DNA of 64,000 nucleotides from Flammeovirgaceae bacterium SG7u.111 (GCA_034044135.1 CP139021.1:4603635-4667634), one strand, 5' to 3'. Shown: positions 17,348 through 26,777, counted from the first letter of the stretch. Notes: generated from the letters alone by a model not told the origin. A program made the numbers and translations.

Positions 17348-18586
17348 TTAAACACTTATTTTTGTTCTAAACCTCGAGGCAATTCTATCGAGGGATTTCC
17401 CCACTCTTTCCACTTCCTCTTTGGTATTATACACCGCAAAAGAAGCCCTTGCCGTACCTTCTATACCAAACCTTTCCATCAGCGGTTGGGCACAATGGTG
17501 GCCAGTCCGGATGGCAATGCCTGTAGCATCCAATGCCATCCCTATGTCATAAGCATGGATTCCGTCGATAAGGAACGAGAGGACACTTACCTTTTCTTTT
17601 GCCTGCCCTACTATTCTTAAGCCATCTATGCTTTCAAATATTTCAGTAGCATAAGTGAGCAAGTCATTTTCATGGTCTGCAATATTTTGTTTACCGATCT
17701 GGTTCACATAATCAAAAGCCTTTTTCATGGCAATGGTATCGGCGATGTTGGGCGTACCTGCTTCAAACTTGAAAGGCAATTCATTGAACGTAGTCCCTTT
17801 AAAGCTTACCTCTTTTATCATTTCCCCACCACCTATAAATGGAGGCATTGCTTCTAGCAAAGCTTTTTTACCATAAAGCACTCCCATACCCGTAGGGCCA
17901 TATACTTTATGAGAAGAGAACACATAAAAATCGCAGTCCATTTTCTGAACGTCAACATCGAAATGGGGGCTTGATTGTGCTCCGTCTACCAATACAGGCA
18001 CATCTAGTTTGTGGGCTGCTTCTATAATCCTTTCCACAGGGTTGATAGTGCCCAAGGCATTGGACACATGCACCACAGCCACCAACTTGGTCTTTTCGGA
18101 AAGTAACTTTTCAAACTCTTCAAAAATGATTTCTCCCTCATCGGTAATCGGAATCACCTTCAAGATTGCGCCCTTTTCTTCACACAACATCTGCCAAGGA
18201 ACAATATTGGAGTGATGCTCCATGGTGCTGATGATAATCTCATCGCCTTTTTGGATTTGGCTTCGACCAAAAGAATAAGCTACGAGGTTAATTCCCTCCG
18301 TAGTTCCTTTGGTAAAAATAACCTCTTCTGTGCTAGAAGCATTGATAAATTGCCTTGCTGCCTCTCGCGTATCTTCAAACTGACCAGTAGCAATATCGGC
18401 CAGCGTATGTGCCCCCCGGTGAACATTAGAATTCACACCAGTATAATAACTGTTGAGCGCATCAATAACCACTTTAGGTTTTTGAGAGGTAGCAGCATTA
18501 TCGAAATAGACTAGCGGAAAGCCGTTTACTTCTTGCTGTAGGATCGGAAAATCTTCTCGTATCTTGTTTATATCAAACATATTCAA
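17348..18586 (-). CDS. sufS: SufS, PLP-dependent cysteine desulfurase (group II)
   Basis: 412 residues. The PLP lysine is in DFYVFSSHKVYGPTGMGVLYG and the catalytic Cys is in IRTGHHCAQPLMERFG, the RxGHHCA motif of SufS rather than IscS. The N-terminus (DFPILQQEVNGFPLVYFDNAATSQKP) is canonical. The enzyme converts L-cysteine to alanine and a bound persulfide. It heads the operon with sufE, the DUF59 gene and bacilliredoxin; sufBCD are not in the window, so the SUF system is split or only its second part is seen. ATG at 18586 or 18580 are both possible. Confidence 0.96.
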   Translation of the reverse strand: MNMFDINKIREDFPILQQEVNGFPLVYFDNAATSQKPKVVIDALNSYYTGVNSNVHRGAHTLADIATGQFEDTREAARQFINASSTEEVIFTKGTTEGINLVAYSFGRSQIQKGDEIIISTMEHHSNIVPWQMLCEEKGAILKVIPITDEGEIIFEEFEKLLSEKTKLVAVVHVSNALGTINPVERIIEAAHKLDVPVLVDGAQSSPHFDVDVQKMDCDFYVFSSHKVYGPTGMGVLYGKKALLEAMPPFIGGGEMIKEVSFKGTTFNELPFKFEAGTPNIADTIAMKKAFDYVNQIGKQNIADHENDLLTYATEIFESIDGLRIVGQAKEKVSVLSFLIDGIHAYDIGMALDATGIAIRTGHHCAQPLMERFGIEGTARASFAVYNTKEEVERVGKSLDRIASRFRTKISV

Positions 18587-18817
18587 AATCTGTCTATCGT
18601 TTCTTCCAGCCGAAAGGCATACAAAATTAGGGAATAATCGAACACTCTTTGCCGTTTATTTAAACTTTTTCTAAATAAACCAAGTACCAAGAAGATAGTT
18701 CAATAGATTTTCAATTTGATTCTCCTAAAAGACTTATGCATAGAAGTGATTAAGCAAATCGACTATACTCACCATTATTTTACTTTTCCATGAATTATTC
18801 TTTTAGCAAAGATGTTA

Positions 18818-18832
18818 TGCAACAAGGTTGCA
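18818..18832. promoter_or_regulatory. Inverted repeat TGCAAC-N3-GTTGCA before merC
   Basis: A perfect 6-3-6 dyad (spacer AAG) 51 bases upstream of the merC ATG. Its size and symmetry fit a metal-responsive Fur/Zur-family operator, though no such regulator gene is nearby. Confidence 0.45.
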
Positions 18833-18883
18833 AAAAAGACGTAATAACTGTAATATTGCACAAGAATTTGATTTTGGAGACAA

Positions 18884-19297
18884 ATGAAGGAAAGGTTACT
18901 AAAATATGCTGATTTAATAGGGATTTCAGGCTCCGTACTATGCCTAATACACTGCTTGGCCGTGCCCATCATAGCCCTTTTTAGCGCTGGTCTCACTTCT
19001 GCCCACCAGCACCTTGGAGTTGGCAATGATATTATTTTCATGTTTGTTTGCCTAGTAGCTGTATATTTCGCTGTACGTACTGCTGCATCCAGTAGTATCA
19101 AAATTGCCCTTTGGGTATTCATGGGCACATTTTTTATTTCCATGTCTTTGGGAAGAAACTTTCATGAATTAGAATGGATGGAATACTTAGCCCACATTTC
19201 TACATTAGGACTAATCATCACCCACATCGTCAATATTAAAGAAAAGAAAAAGACGGTTCATTGCAAAATCCCCATGAGGCAGGTGGAGAAAGTATAA
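18884..19297 (+). CDS. MerC-domain membrane protein
   Basis: 137 residues with four hydrophobic segments. The motif SVLCLIHCLAVPII holds the paired Cys (CLIHC) in the first helix, which is where MerC binds its metal. A good ribosome site (GGAG, five bases before the ATG) supports the start. MerC proteins import mercury in resistance operons, but Bacteroidota carry chromosomal MerC-like proteins without mer genes, which are more likely linked to zinc or other metal uptake; no mer gene is here. The MFS gene starts 42 bases downstream. Confidence 0.85.
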   Translation: MKERLLKYADLIGISGSVLCLIHCLAVPIIALFSAGLTSAHQHLGVGNDIIFMFVCLVAVYFAVRTAASSSIKIALWVFMGTFFISMSLGRNFHELEWMEYLAHISTLGLIITHIVNIKEKKKTVHCKIPMRQVEKV

Positions 19298-19339
19298 GCT
19301 CTAGATATATTCCCCCAAGCATTCAGGTACCACCAAACC

Positions 19340-20845
19340 ATGATGGAAGAAAAAGAATTACAATCAACTTTGCGTCATTGTTGGATCGTCACATCTGTAG
19401 AAAGTCACATACAGGGCTTTTGGGAGCTTGAAACAGAATCATTCGATTTTCAAGAGTTAAAACTGGAAAAGGACGCTGTAGAAGGGGACTGGTTTTTAAG
19501 TAAACTCAACACACAGTTTATCATAGGAGTAAAAGGAAATGAATCCTATTACACAATCAACAAAATAGGAAAGGGCGATTTGAACTTAACCAGCTACTAC
19601 AAGAGTCCTCAAAAAGAAGTAGGTTTGATAAAACTTGCCACCTTTTCTCTATCTTATAACATGAACCCCATCCCCAAACGAATACTTCCCATCATCGTTA
19701 TTTCCCAGTTTTGCTGCACCTCGCTTTGGTTTGCTGGCAACGGGGTTATGGGCGACATAGTCCGTGAATTTGGCTTAGCCGAAAATGCCCTTGCCCACCT
19801 TACTTCATCGGTGCAGTTTGGCTTTATAAGCGGCACTTTGGTCTTCGCCTTTCTTTCCATAGCCGACCGGTTTTCTCCCTCCAAGGTGTTTTTCACTTGT
19901 GCATTGCTAGGTGCAATTTTCAATGCCGCTTTTGTATGGAAAGGAAATACATTTCCAACTTTGCTACTGCTCCGCTTCCTCACAGGCTTCTTTTTGGCAG
20001 GAATTTACCCAGTTGGAATGAAAATAGCAGCCGATTATTATGAGAAAGGTCTGGGCAAATCGTTAGGTTTTTTGGTGGGGGCATTAGTAATAGGTACAGG
20101 TTTTCCCCACTTGCTCACGAGCGTGGGCAGTTCCTTTTCCTGGACTGCCACTCTGTTTAGCACCTCCAGTCTCGCAGCTTTGGGGGGCTTGCTCATGGTC
20201 AGCTTCGTACCCGACGGTCCACATAGAAAACCCGCGCAGTCGCTCGACTTTTCCGCCATGTTCAACATCTTTGGAAACAAAGAATTCCGCTCTGCCGCTT
20301 TTGGTTACTTTGGGCACATGTGGGAACTTTATGCTTTTTGGGCTTTTGTCCCCATCATACTCCAGACCTACGCCAACTTACACCCGCAGGCAACATTGAA
20401 CATACCCCTTTGGTCATTCGCCATTATCGGAATTGGCAGCCTTGCCTGCGTGCTTGGCGGCTACCTTTCCGAAGCGTTCGGCACAAAGCGAGTAGCCTTC
20501 ATTTCCTTGCTACTATCCGGAATACTTTGCCTCGCATCTCCCCTTCTCTTCTCCATAACCAGCCCATTCATTTTTCTTGCTCTCCTTCTTCTTTGGGGGA
20601 TGGCGGTCATTGCCGATTCCCCTCTTTTCTCCACTTTGGTAGCTCAAAACGCTTCCCCTCAGATAAAAGGAACTGCCCTCACCATTGTCAACTGCATAGG
20701 ATTTTCCATCACCATCTTTAGCATCCAACTCCTCTCCTATTTGCTCCAATCCTTTAATCCCACCTTAATCTATCTCAGCTTGGCAGCTGGACCAGCCCTA
20801 GGCTTAGCAGCATTGCTGAGGGGAGGAAATCAATCTTTTAAATAA
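19340..20845 (+). CDS. MFS transporter with an unusual 107-residue N-terminal extension
   Basis: 501 residues. From residue 108 (MNPIPKRILPIIVISQFCCTSLWF) it is a standard 12-helix major facilitator with the loop-2/3 region FLSIADRFSPSK and the second half beginning near residue 300. The first 107 residues are soluble, beta-rich (HIQGFWELETESFDFQELKL) and not part of the MFS fold. No stop separates them from the transporter, and the internal ATG at 19661 would start a normal-length MFS. The options are a genuine fusion, a misread start, or a lost stop codon. Substrate unknown. The 3' end overlaps the convergent DUF4173 gene by 16 bases. Confidence 0.8.
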   Translation: MMEEKELQSTLRHCWIVTSVESHIQGFWELETESFDFQELKLEKDAVEGDWFLSKLNTQFIIGVKGNESYYTINKIGKGDLNLTSYYKSPQKEVGLIKLATFSLSYNMNPIPKRILPIIVISQFCCTSLWFAGNGVMGDIVREFGLAENALAHLTSSVQFGFISGTLVFAFLSIADRFSPSKVFFTCALLGAIFNAAFVWKGNTFPTLLLLRFLTGFFLAGIYPVGMKIAADYYEKGLGKSLGFLVGALVIGTGFPHLLTSVGSSFSWTATLFSTSSLAALGGLLMVSFVPDGPHRKPAQSLDFSAMFNIFGNKEFRSAAFGYFGHMWELYAFWAFVPIILQTYANLHPQATLNIPLWSFAIIGIGSLACVLGGYLSEAFGTKRVAFISLLLSGILCLASPLLFSITSPFIFLALLLLWGMAVIADSPLFSTLVAQNASPQIKGTALTIVNCIGFSITIFSIQLLSYLLQSFNPTLIYLSLAAGPALGLAALLRGGNQSFK

Positions 20846-22209
20846 CTCGATAAATACATATTCCAACTTTGCCATTTGCCCTCTTTTGCTTGTTCATTTA
20901 ATTCCAGAATTTTAGCCTCCGACTTGTAGTAAAGTACGGTATATTTCTGTCCCGATTTTTCAAGATACCTCTTTACCTCCTTTAAGTCAGCATGGTTTAG
21001 CTTTAGCAAATATGCAATATCCTTTGTTTGGGAATACTTAAGGTTATACTCTGTAATGATATGATCAAAAGGCACTATAGAAATCACAACCGAACAGATA
21101 AAAGCATAAAAAGCTACTCTATTGAAATATAACCAATTGGTTGAAGGAATTTTTATCTTACGAAAAGAAAGCAGCAACCCGATTAGTGTACAAGCCAAAC
21201 ATAGAAATACAGCAACCCGCTTATAAGTTAAACCATAGACTTCCACATAAATCATGTTTTTATATGCAGTAAGCATAGCTAAGGCTATATTTTGAGAAAT
21301 CCATACATAACTTGCCAACCTTAACTTTTGAATATTTTCCATAAAATTTAACTGATTACGGAAGAAGTAAACAATCAAACCAATAGCCAAACTCAATGAG
21401 AGGATCAGTATGTTAAACCCTTGATGGACATATTCTGAATAAGTCATGTTTTCAGGAAGCTTTCCTCCAAATAGGACTACAATATCCATCGTATTCACCA
21501 CACACAATACCCCTGCAATAATCCAGATACTCAAATTGGCAATATTAAACTCTCGCTTCTCTTTTTCGGTAACTTTAGTAAAAAGCAAGGTTGTAGATTT
21601 CCGATTCCAGCCAACTACATCTTCATTGATCTTTATGAAAACCAAGCCAATCAGAAGTATAAAAATTGCAACAGCAGTAAAAAAGTATCCAAAATCGATG
21701 TAAGATAAATCTATATGGGAAAGTAAATTAGCAAATACAGGATTACCACTTGAATACAACAGGGTAAAACCAAATACGATCAGTGAAGTGATACCATAGG
21801 TAAACAGACGATCTTTCTTAGCTTTTCCTCTTGATTTAAAACCTTCACTATTCTTATATTTCTTCAGTATAAAAACTGGACTTTCTACCATAGAGAATAT
21901 CCCTTGCAAAGGGAGCAACAGCGGTTGTAGTCTCAAAGGAACAGCACTCCACATCACTAAATAACTTATGAGCCAAACTGCATAAGTAAGACCTTGAGGA
22001 TAAAAAACCAGCAGTAGAGCAGATGTTAATGGCGGTAAAACGGCTAATAATCGCCTATCCAAAGGCTTCGTTTTAGAGTTATAAAGCGCAAAAAGAGACG
22101 ATAGCAATGTAAATATGAAGTAGTTGACCCCTACGCCCTGATTGTAAAATAAATAGCTACCAAAAGCTGCCAACGCACAAGTGATTCCCAGTTTAAAAGA
22201 CATGTTCAT
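20830..22209 (-). CDS. DUF4173 polytopic membrane protein
   Basis: 459 residues with about ten to eleven hydrophobic helices; FGYFFTAVAIFILLIGLVFI, EYVHQGFNILILSLSLAIGLIVYF and the loop VYGLTYKRVAVFLCL are typical of DUF4173 proteins. The C-terminal 90 residues are soluble (YNLKYSQTKDIAYLLKLNHADLKEVKRYLE). Function is unknown. Two identical dyad sites lie 40 and 118 bases before its start, which suggests that it is tightly regulated. Confidence 0.8.
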   Translation of the reverse strand: MNMSFKLGITCALAAFGSYLFYNQGVGVNYFIFTLLSSLFALYNSKTKPLDRRLLAVLPPLTSALLLVFYPQGLTYAVWLISYLVMWSAVPLRLQPLLLPLQGIFSMVESPVFILKKYKNSEGFKSRGKAKKDRLFTYGITSLIVFGFTLLYSSGNPVFANLLSHIDLSYIDFGYFFTAVAIFILLIGLVFIKINEDVVGWNRKSTTLLFTKVTEKEKREFNIANLSIWIIAGVLCVVNTMDIVVLFGGKLPENMTYSEYVHQGFNILILSLSLAIGLIVYFFRNQLNFMENIQKLRLASYVWISQNIALAMLTAYKNMIYVEVYGLTYKRVAVFLCLACTLIGLLLSFRKIKIPSTNWLYFNRVAFYAFICSVVISIVPFDHIITEYNLKYSQTKDIAYLLKLNHADLKEVKRYLEKSGQKYTVLYYKSEAKILELNEQAKEGKWQSWNMYLSSYLKD

Positions 22210-22249
22210 GATCTATTGTTTTAAGTTAGCTAAGAAATAAATACAAAGC

Positions 22250-22266
22250 ACTTTGAGAAACAAAGT
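22250..22266. promoter_or_regulatory. ACTTTG-N5-CAAAGT site 1
   Basis: Perfect 6-bp dyad arms with spacer AGAAA, 41 bases upstream of the DUF4173 start. An identical architecture recurs 78 bases away. Confidence 0.5.
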
Positions 22267-22327
22267 TTTAATACAAAAAAAAGGAAGCAATCGCAGCTGC
22301 CTCAAAGAATATTGAATTATGTAAAGT

Positions 22328-22344
22328 ACTTTGAATTACAAAGT
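22328..22344. promoter_or_regulatory. ACTTTG-N5-CAAAGT site 2
   Basis: Second copy with spacer AATTA; the dyad extends to GTACTTTG/CAAAGTAC. Conserved arms with different spacers point to a protein-binding site rather than a chance hairpin. Confidence 0.5.
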
Positions 22345-22783
22345 ACGTTTTTGAAAAGAACATTTACAAGAAAAATTGAAAGATTTTACAGCAAATATCC
22401 CGAGTAAACTCAAATGACCCACGAATTAAGCTAGGGCATCACAAAAAGTCCTTCAATAGATTTTAAAATTCTCCCCAGAATTTAAAACCTTTTACCAAAA
22501 CAATGCATGGCGTTGACCATCCCTCTTTTCACTTTCGGGTTAGCAAAACACGTCCATAACAAAGAAAGAGCACAGATAATAGGACAAGCTTAATCAAGGA
22601 GGATAAAAACGAAGGTTTTCCCACTCAAAAGGTAGCGTTACCCCAAAAGCCGTTCTCCAATTTTTTCTATTAATTTAGCATCTATTGAATGCATAAAATG
22701 GAGGAGTATTGCTAATTAAACCCATAACTCCTTCTCCTTTTCTATACACTATCTAAAATTTCGCATAACATTTAACTAAGAAG
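22345..22783. other. Intergenic region upstream of the sulfatase gene
   Basis: About 440 bases with no gene I can support. It holds an imperfect AT-rich inverted repeat at 22461-22488 (TTTTAAAATTC and GAATTTAAAAC). No TAnnTTTG box could be assigned with confidence to the sulfatase gene. Confidence 0.3.
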
Positions 22784-25057
22784 ATGAAAAGATTCCGACT
22801 ACTGATTTTAGGCTTGGCCATGGCATCAAGCATCCACTCATTTGCCCAAATACCAACTCCCGAAAAAAAGCCCAATATTATATTAATAATGGCAGATGAC
22901 CTTGGTCCAGAAGCCATCGGCAGCTACGGGGGAACGTCTTACAAAACACCAAGAATTGATCAACTAGCGGAAACAGGAGCCATATTTGCGCATGGCTATG
23001 CTTACCCATTATGCACCAATACGAGGGTCAGCCTCATGACGGGCAAATACAATTTCAGGAATTGGAAGGCCTTCGGCATTCTAGATCCGAAGGAAAAAAC
23101 ATTTGGGCATCTGCTGCAAGAGCAGGGCTACAAAACCTGCATGGTAGGTAAGTGGCAACTTCAAAGTTACGACCCTATAGGCTATCCGGGTGCAGAGCTT
23201 CGCAGAGACAAAGGGATGAAGGTTGAAAATGCTGGTTTCGATGAGTACTGCATGTGGCATACCAGGCATAACGAAGATAAAGGAAGCCGATATCCCGACC
23301 CGCTGATCTACCAAAATGGAGAGTTTCTTCAAAACACAAACAGCAAATATGGCCCCGATATCTTTGTAGAATATCTCAATGATTTTGTGAAACGGAATGC
23401 GGATGATCCATTTTTCATCTACTACCCTATGGCGCTTACCCACAACCCGTTTGTTCCCACCCCCGAGAGTGGCGAATGGGCTGATCCTACCCTAAGGCAC
23501 AAAGAAGACGATAAATTCTTTGGAGATATGGTGGAATACACCGACCTAATGGTGGGCAAGATTATAGACCAACTAGATGAGCTGGGTATTAGGGAAAACA
23601 CGTTGGTGATCTTCTACAGCGATAACGGCACCCACCAAAGCATCACTTCCCAAATGGGAGGAAAAACGATTCGCGGAGGGAAAGGAAAAACCATAGACGA
23701 TGGCACCAGAGTACCGCTGATAGTTAATTGGCCGGCAAAAGTGAAGAAGCAAGTAAGCAACCAGTTTGTAGCTCCAAGTGATTTTATGCCCACCTTATTT
23801 GAGGTAATAGGACAAGAAATCCCTTCAGATAACCATACCGATGGGGAAAGCTTTTGGCCAGAGTTAGTTGGTGAAAAAGCACCACAGAGAAGGGACTGGG
23901 TGTTTATTGATTACAACCCTAAACCAGGTTGGGGGAAAGATGGTTTTACCCCCGTCAGCTTTGTAAAAGGCGAGCGCTACAAATTATACAGCGACCAGCG
24001 ATTCTATGACATCGAAAAAGATCGGTTGGAAGAAAAGCCCCTCGATGCCTCTACTCCCAAATTGAAAAGCATTAAAGAAAAATACACCCACATTTTAGAT
24101 TCGCTAAGGAGGTACAAAACCTTCGGGGAAATCCAATCCTTCGATCCTCAGTTTGATAAAATCGTGCCTCCTCATTCAAAAATTGAAATCATAGCAGAGG
24201 GTTTCAATTGGTCGGAAGGGCCTGTTTGGGTAGAATCCGAGCAATGTCTCCTCTTCTCAGATGTTCCCGAAAATACCATCTACAAATGGTCGGAAATGAA
24301 TGGAACAGAAGTATTCTTGAAAAAATCAGGATATACGGGGTCTAAGCCTCGAAAAGGGGGAAAAGGGAGCAACGGCTTAGCACTCGACCTCGATGGCAGG
24401 CTACTTCTCTGCCGACATGGTGATAGAGAAGTTGCCCGCTTGGCAAGTAGTTTTCATGAACCTGTTCCTGTTTTTGAATCGTTGATAACCAATTACCAAG
24501 GCAAAAAGCTCAACAGCCCAAATGATCTGGTGCTAGACTCCAAAGGAAACATTTACTTCACCGACCCTGAATTTGGTTTAGACAAAGACTTGCTTCCCGA
24601 AGGAAAAGAACTAAGTGTAAATGGAGTGTACCGACTAAATACCGATGGCACGCTGGACTTGTTAGTTGACAACCTCGAAAAACCAAATGGTGTGGCACTT
24701 TCTCCAGATGAACAGCTCCTTTATGTGGCAAATTCAGGACCGCAACATTGGATGGTTTATGACCTTAATAGCAAAACGCTTCCGCTAAAAGGAAAAATAT
24801 TTTTCGATGGAACAGAGCTTCATGTTGCCAGCATTAGCAAGCAAAACCCTGATGGGATGGATGTGAACAGCGAAGGGATCATATTTGCCACTGGCCCCGA
24901 TGGAGTAATGGTCTTTTCCCCAGAAGGAAAACATTTGGGGACTATTTATGTAGGAAAACATACTTCCAACTGTGTACTGAGCGACGATGAAAAAACGCTC
25001 TACGTCACCTGCGACGATTATATTTTACGGATCATTATGGGATATGAAATAAAATAG
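22784..25057 (+). CDS. Two-domain protein: S1-family sulfatase fused to SMP-30/gluconolactonase
   Basis: 757 residues with a signal peptide ending near FAQ. Residues 29-440 form an arylsulfatase-type domain (NIILIMADDLGPEAIGSYGG; FFIYYPMALTHNPF; VIFYSDNGTH). The formylglycine site reads CTNTR (Cys77), with Asn where the C-x-P/A-x-R consensus has Pro or Ala. Residues 455-755 form an SMP-30/gluconolactonase propeller with its metal-site motifs EGPVW, NSPNDLVLD, KPNGVALS and NPDGMDV. A sulfatase would free sulfate from a sugar; a lactonase would open a sugar lactone. The pairing suggests sequential steps on one sulfated sugar in the periplasm, which is inference. No maturation enzyme (anSME) is nearby. 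Confidence 0.88.
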   Translation: MKRFRLLILGLAMASSIHSFAQIPTPEKKPNIILIMADDLGPEAIGSYGGTSYKTPRIDQLAETGAIFAHGYAYPLCTNTRVSLMTGKYNFRNWKAFGILDPKEKTFGHLLQEQGYKTCMVGKWQLQSYDPIGYPGAELRRDKGMKVENAGFDEYCMWHTRHNEDKGSRYPDPLIYQNGEFLQNTNSKYGPDIFVEYLNDFVKRNADDPFFIYYPMALTHNPFVPTPESGEWADPTLRHKEDDKFFGDMVEYTDLMVGKIIDQLDELGIRENTLVIFYSDNGTHQSITSQMGGKTIRGGKGKTIDDGTRVPLIVNWPAKVKKQVSNQFVAPSDFMPTLFEVIGQEIPSDNHTDGESFWPELVGEKAPQRRDWVFIDYNPKPGWGKDGFTPVSFVKGERYKLYSDQRFYDIEKDRLEEKPLDASTPKLKSIKEKYTHILDSLRRYKTFGEIQSFDPQFDKIVPPHSKIEIIAEGFNWSEGPVWVESEQCLLFSDVPENTIYKWSEMNGTEVFLKKSGYTGSKPRKGGKGSNGLALDLDGRLLLCRHGDREVARLASSFHEPVPVFESLITNYQGKKLNSPNDLVLDSKGNIYFTDPEFGLDKDLLPEGKELSVNGVYRLNTDGTLDLLVDNLEKPNGVALSPDEQLLYVANSGPQHWMVYDLNSKTLPLKGKIFFDGTELHVASISKQNPDGMDVNSEGIIFATGPDGVMVFSPEGKHLGTIYVGKHTSNCVLSDDEKTLYVTCDDYILRIIMGYEIK

Positions 25058-25086
25058 AAGTTTCTATTTTCCATAAAAACCAAAAT

Positions 25087-25120
25087 CCCTGAAAGATGAC
25101 TCTTTCAGGGCTTAGTTTTT
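25087..25120. terminator. Terminator between the convergent sulfatase and glucan phosphorylase genes
   Basis: Perfect 10-bp stem CCCTGAAAGA/TCTTTCAGGG with loop TGAC; a T5 run follows on the plus strand, and a T4 run on the minus strand. Confidence 0.7.
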
Positions 25121-25142
25121 AATATCAAGCGTCTTTACTAGC

Positions 25143-26777
25143 CTACGCTTCATAAAGCAACGCATAATACTGATCAAGCATCCGCTTCACATCGAACGTT
25201 ATTTTTGTTTCTACAATACTCGCCTTCATCATTTCCACCCACTTATCGCGGTTATCGTAGTAAGTCGGAACAACTTCTTCAAGCAATACTTTATAAAGAG
25301 CTTTCAAATCGTGCTCATCTAATTTTTTCTCTTTTTTGTGTTCGAAGCCATCGCCAAACTGCCAGCCGGTCACGCCATGCTCGCAGGCTTCAGGCCACCA
25401 TCCGTCTAGCGTGCTAAAGTTCAACACACCATTCATCGCCGCTTTCATTCCTGAAGTTCCACTCGCTTCTTTTGGTCGGCGAGGGTTGTTGAGCCATACG
25501 TCCGAACCACGGGTGAGCATCGCCCCTATTTCCATGTCGTAGTTTTGCAAAAACACCACCGCACCAGGGTATTTCTTAGACATCTTCACCAACGTTTCCA
25601 CTATCTCCTTGCCCCCATCGTCCAGCGGGTGTGCTTTTCCAGAAAACACCAACTGCAACTTCTTCTCTTTGAGCAACGGATCAATTATTTTCTCATCGGT
25701 GAAGATAAAATTGCTCCGCTTGTAAGCCACTGCTCTTCGCGAAAAGCCAAGTGTGAGCACATTTTCGTCTAGCTCCACCCCATTTCTTTCCTTCACAAAC
25801 TTCACCAAGGCGCGCTTATTTTCCATGTGAATTCCCCACAAATCTCCGCCATTGTCCGCTGCTTCCGTCATTCTTGGGTCTACCCAAGTTGGCTGGTGGA
25901 TCGCATTGGTAATCCCAATGATTTCAGCCCGTTCATCCACTTCTTCCCACATTTTGTTTGCAGTTTTCCCATGCAACTGCGCCACGGCATTTGCCATTTT
26001 AGAAAGCCTCAAAGCCCCCACAGTCATATTGAACGGGTCTCCACCAAGAGCAACCAATCTCCTTTTCGAAATCCCGTTGTTCGCCCCCATGTACATCAAT
26101 TTATCCAGAGGATGCGATTCGTTGCCTTGTACCACCGGTGTGTGCGTGGTAAACACTACCTCTTGTTTCGTTTTTTTGAAGGCCTTGCCAAAGCTCATCC
26201 CTTCATCTTCCCGCTTTTCCCTAATCAGCTCGAAGCCAGCAAAAAGCGCATGCCCTTCATTGAAATGATAAATATCTACCTCAATACCCAAAGCACGCAA
26301 AGCTCTCACCCCTCCTATTCCCAACACCATTTCTTGGGCAATTCTTTCCTCTCCAAACCAACCGTAGAGCTGGCCCGTAATCCAAGCATCCGCATTTTCG
26401 GGAATATCTGTATCTAGCAAATAGATGGGCGCATTGCCAAAAGCATCTACTTTCCACACTTTACACTTCACCTCTGTTTTTCTGATATCCACCGATACCG
26501 TCACCCCAGTGTCTTCCAGAAAGTCATACGAATAGTTGTGGTACGTGTCGTAAGCCTTACCAGCCTCGTCCACGTATTGATCCGTATAACCTTGCTTCCA
26601 TTTTATCCCAATCCCAACTATGGGGCGGTTGTTATCCTTCGCACCTTTCATGTAGTCGCCTGCCAATATTCCCAGTCCGCCGGCATAGGTCTTAAATCGG
26701 TTGTCAAGCCCATATTCCATGCAGAAATACGCCACACGGGGCATTTTTTCAGTACTAGTCTCTGTTACGTTACTCAT
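25143..26777 (-). CDS. Alpha-glucan (glycogen/maltodextrin) phosphorylase, short type, GT35
   Basis: 544 residues, shorter than the classical ~800-residue phosphorylases, as is usual for the thermophile-type/short alpha-glucan phosphorylase branch. The N-terminus (VAYFCMEYGLDNRFKTYAGGLGILAGDYMKGA) and the PLP lysine in EASGTSGMKAAMNGVLNFST are clear. It releases glucose 1-phosphate from alpha-1,4-glucans in the cytoplasm. It stands alone, with no glycogen-cycle neighbours in view. Confidence 0.93.
   Translation of the reverse strand: MSNVTETSTEKMPRVAYFCMEYGLDNRFKTYAGGLGILAGDYMKGAKDNNRPIVGIGIKWKQGYTDQYVDEAGKAYDTYHNYSYDFLEDTGVTVSVDIRKTEVKCKVWKVDAFGNAPIYLLDTDIPENADAWITGQLYGWFGEERIAQEMVLGIGGVRALRALGIEVDIYHFNEGHALFAGFELIREKREDEGMSFGKAFKKTKQEVVFTTHTPVVQGNESHPLDKLMYMGANNGISKRRLVALGGDPFNMTVGALRLSKMANAVAQLHGKTANKMWEEVDERAEIIGITNAIHQPTWVDPRMTEAADNGGDLWGIHMENKRALVKFVKERNGVELDENVLTLGFSRRAVAYKRSNFIFTDEKIIDPLLKEKKLQLVFSGKAHPLDDGGKEIVETLVKMSKKYPGAVVFLQNYDMEIGAMLTRGSDVWLNNPRRPKEASGTSGMKAAMNGVLNFSTLDGWWPEACEHGVTGWQFGDGFEHKKEKKLDEHDLKALYKVLLEEVVPTYYDNRDKWVEMMKASIVETKITFDVKRMLDQYYALLYEA

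Noticed and set aside
18775-19143. 122-codon minus-strand frame opposite merC
   Set aside because: It is antisense to a clear MerC gene and its translation (RCWWAEVRPALKRAMMGTAKQ) shows no family pattern.
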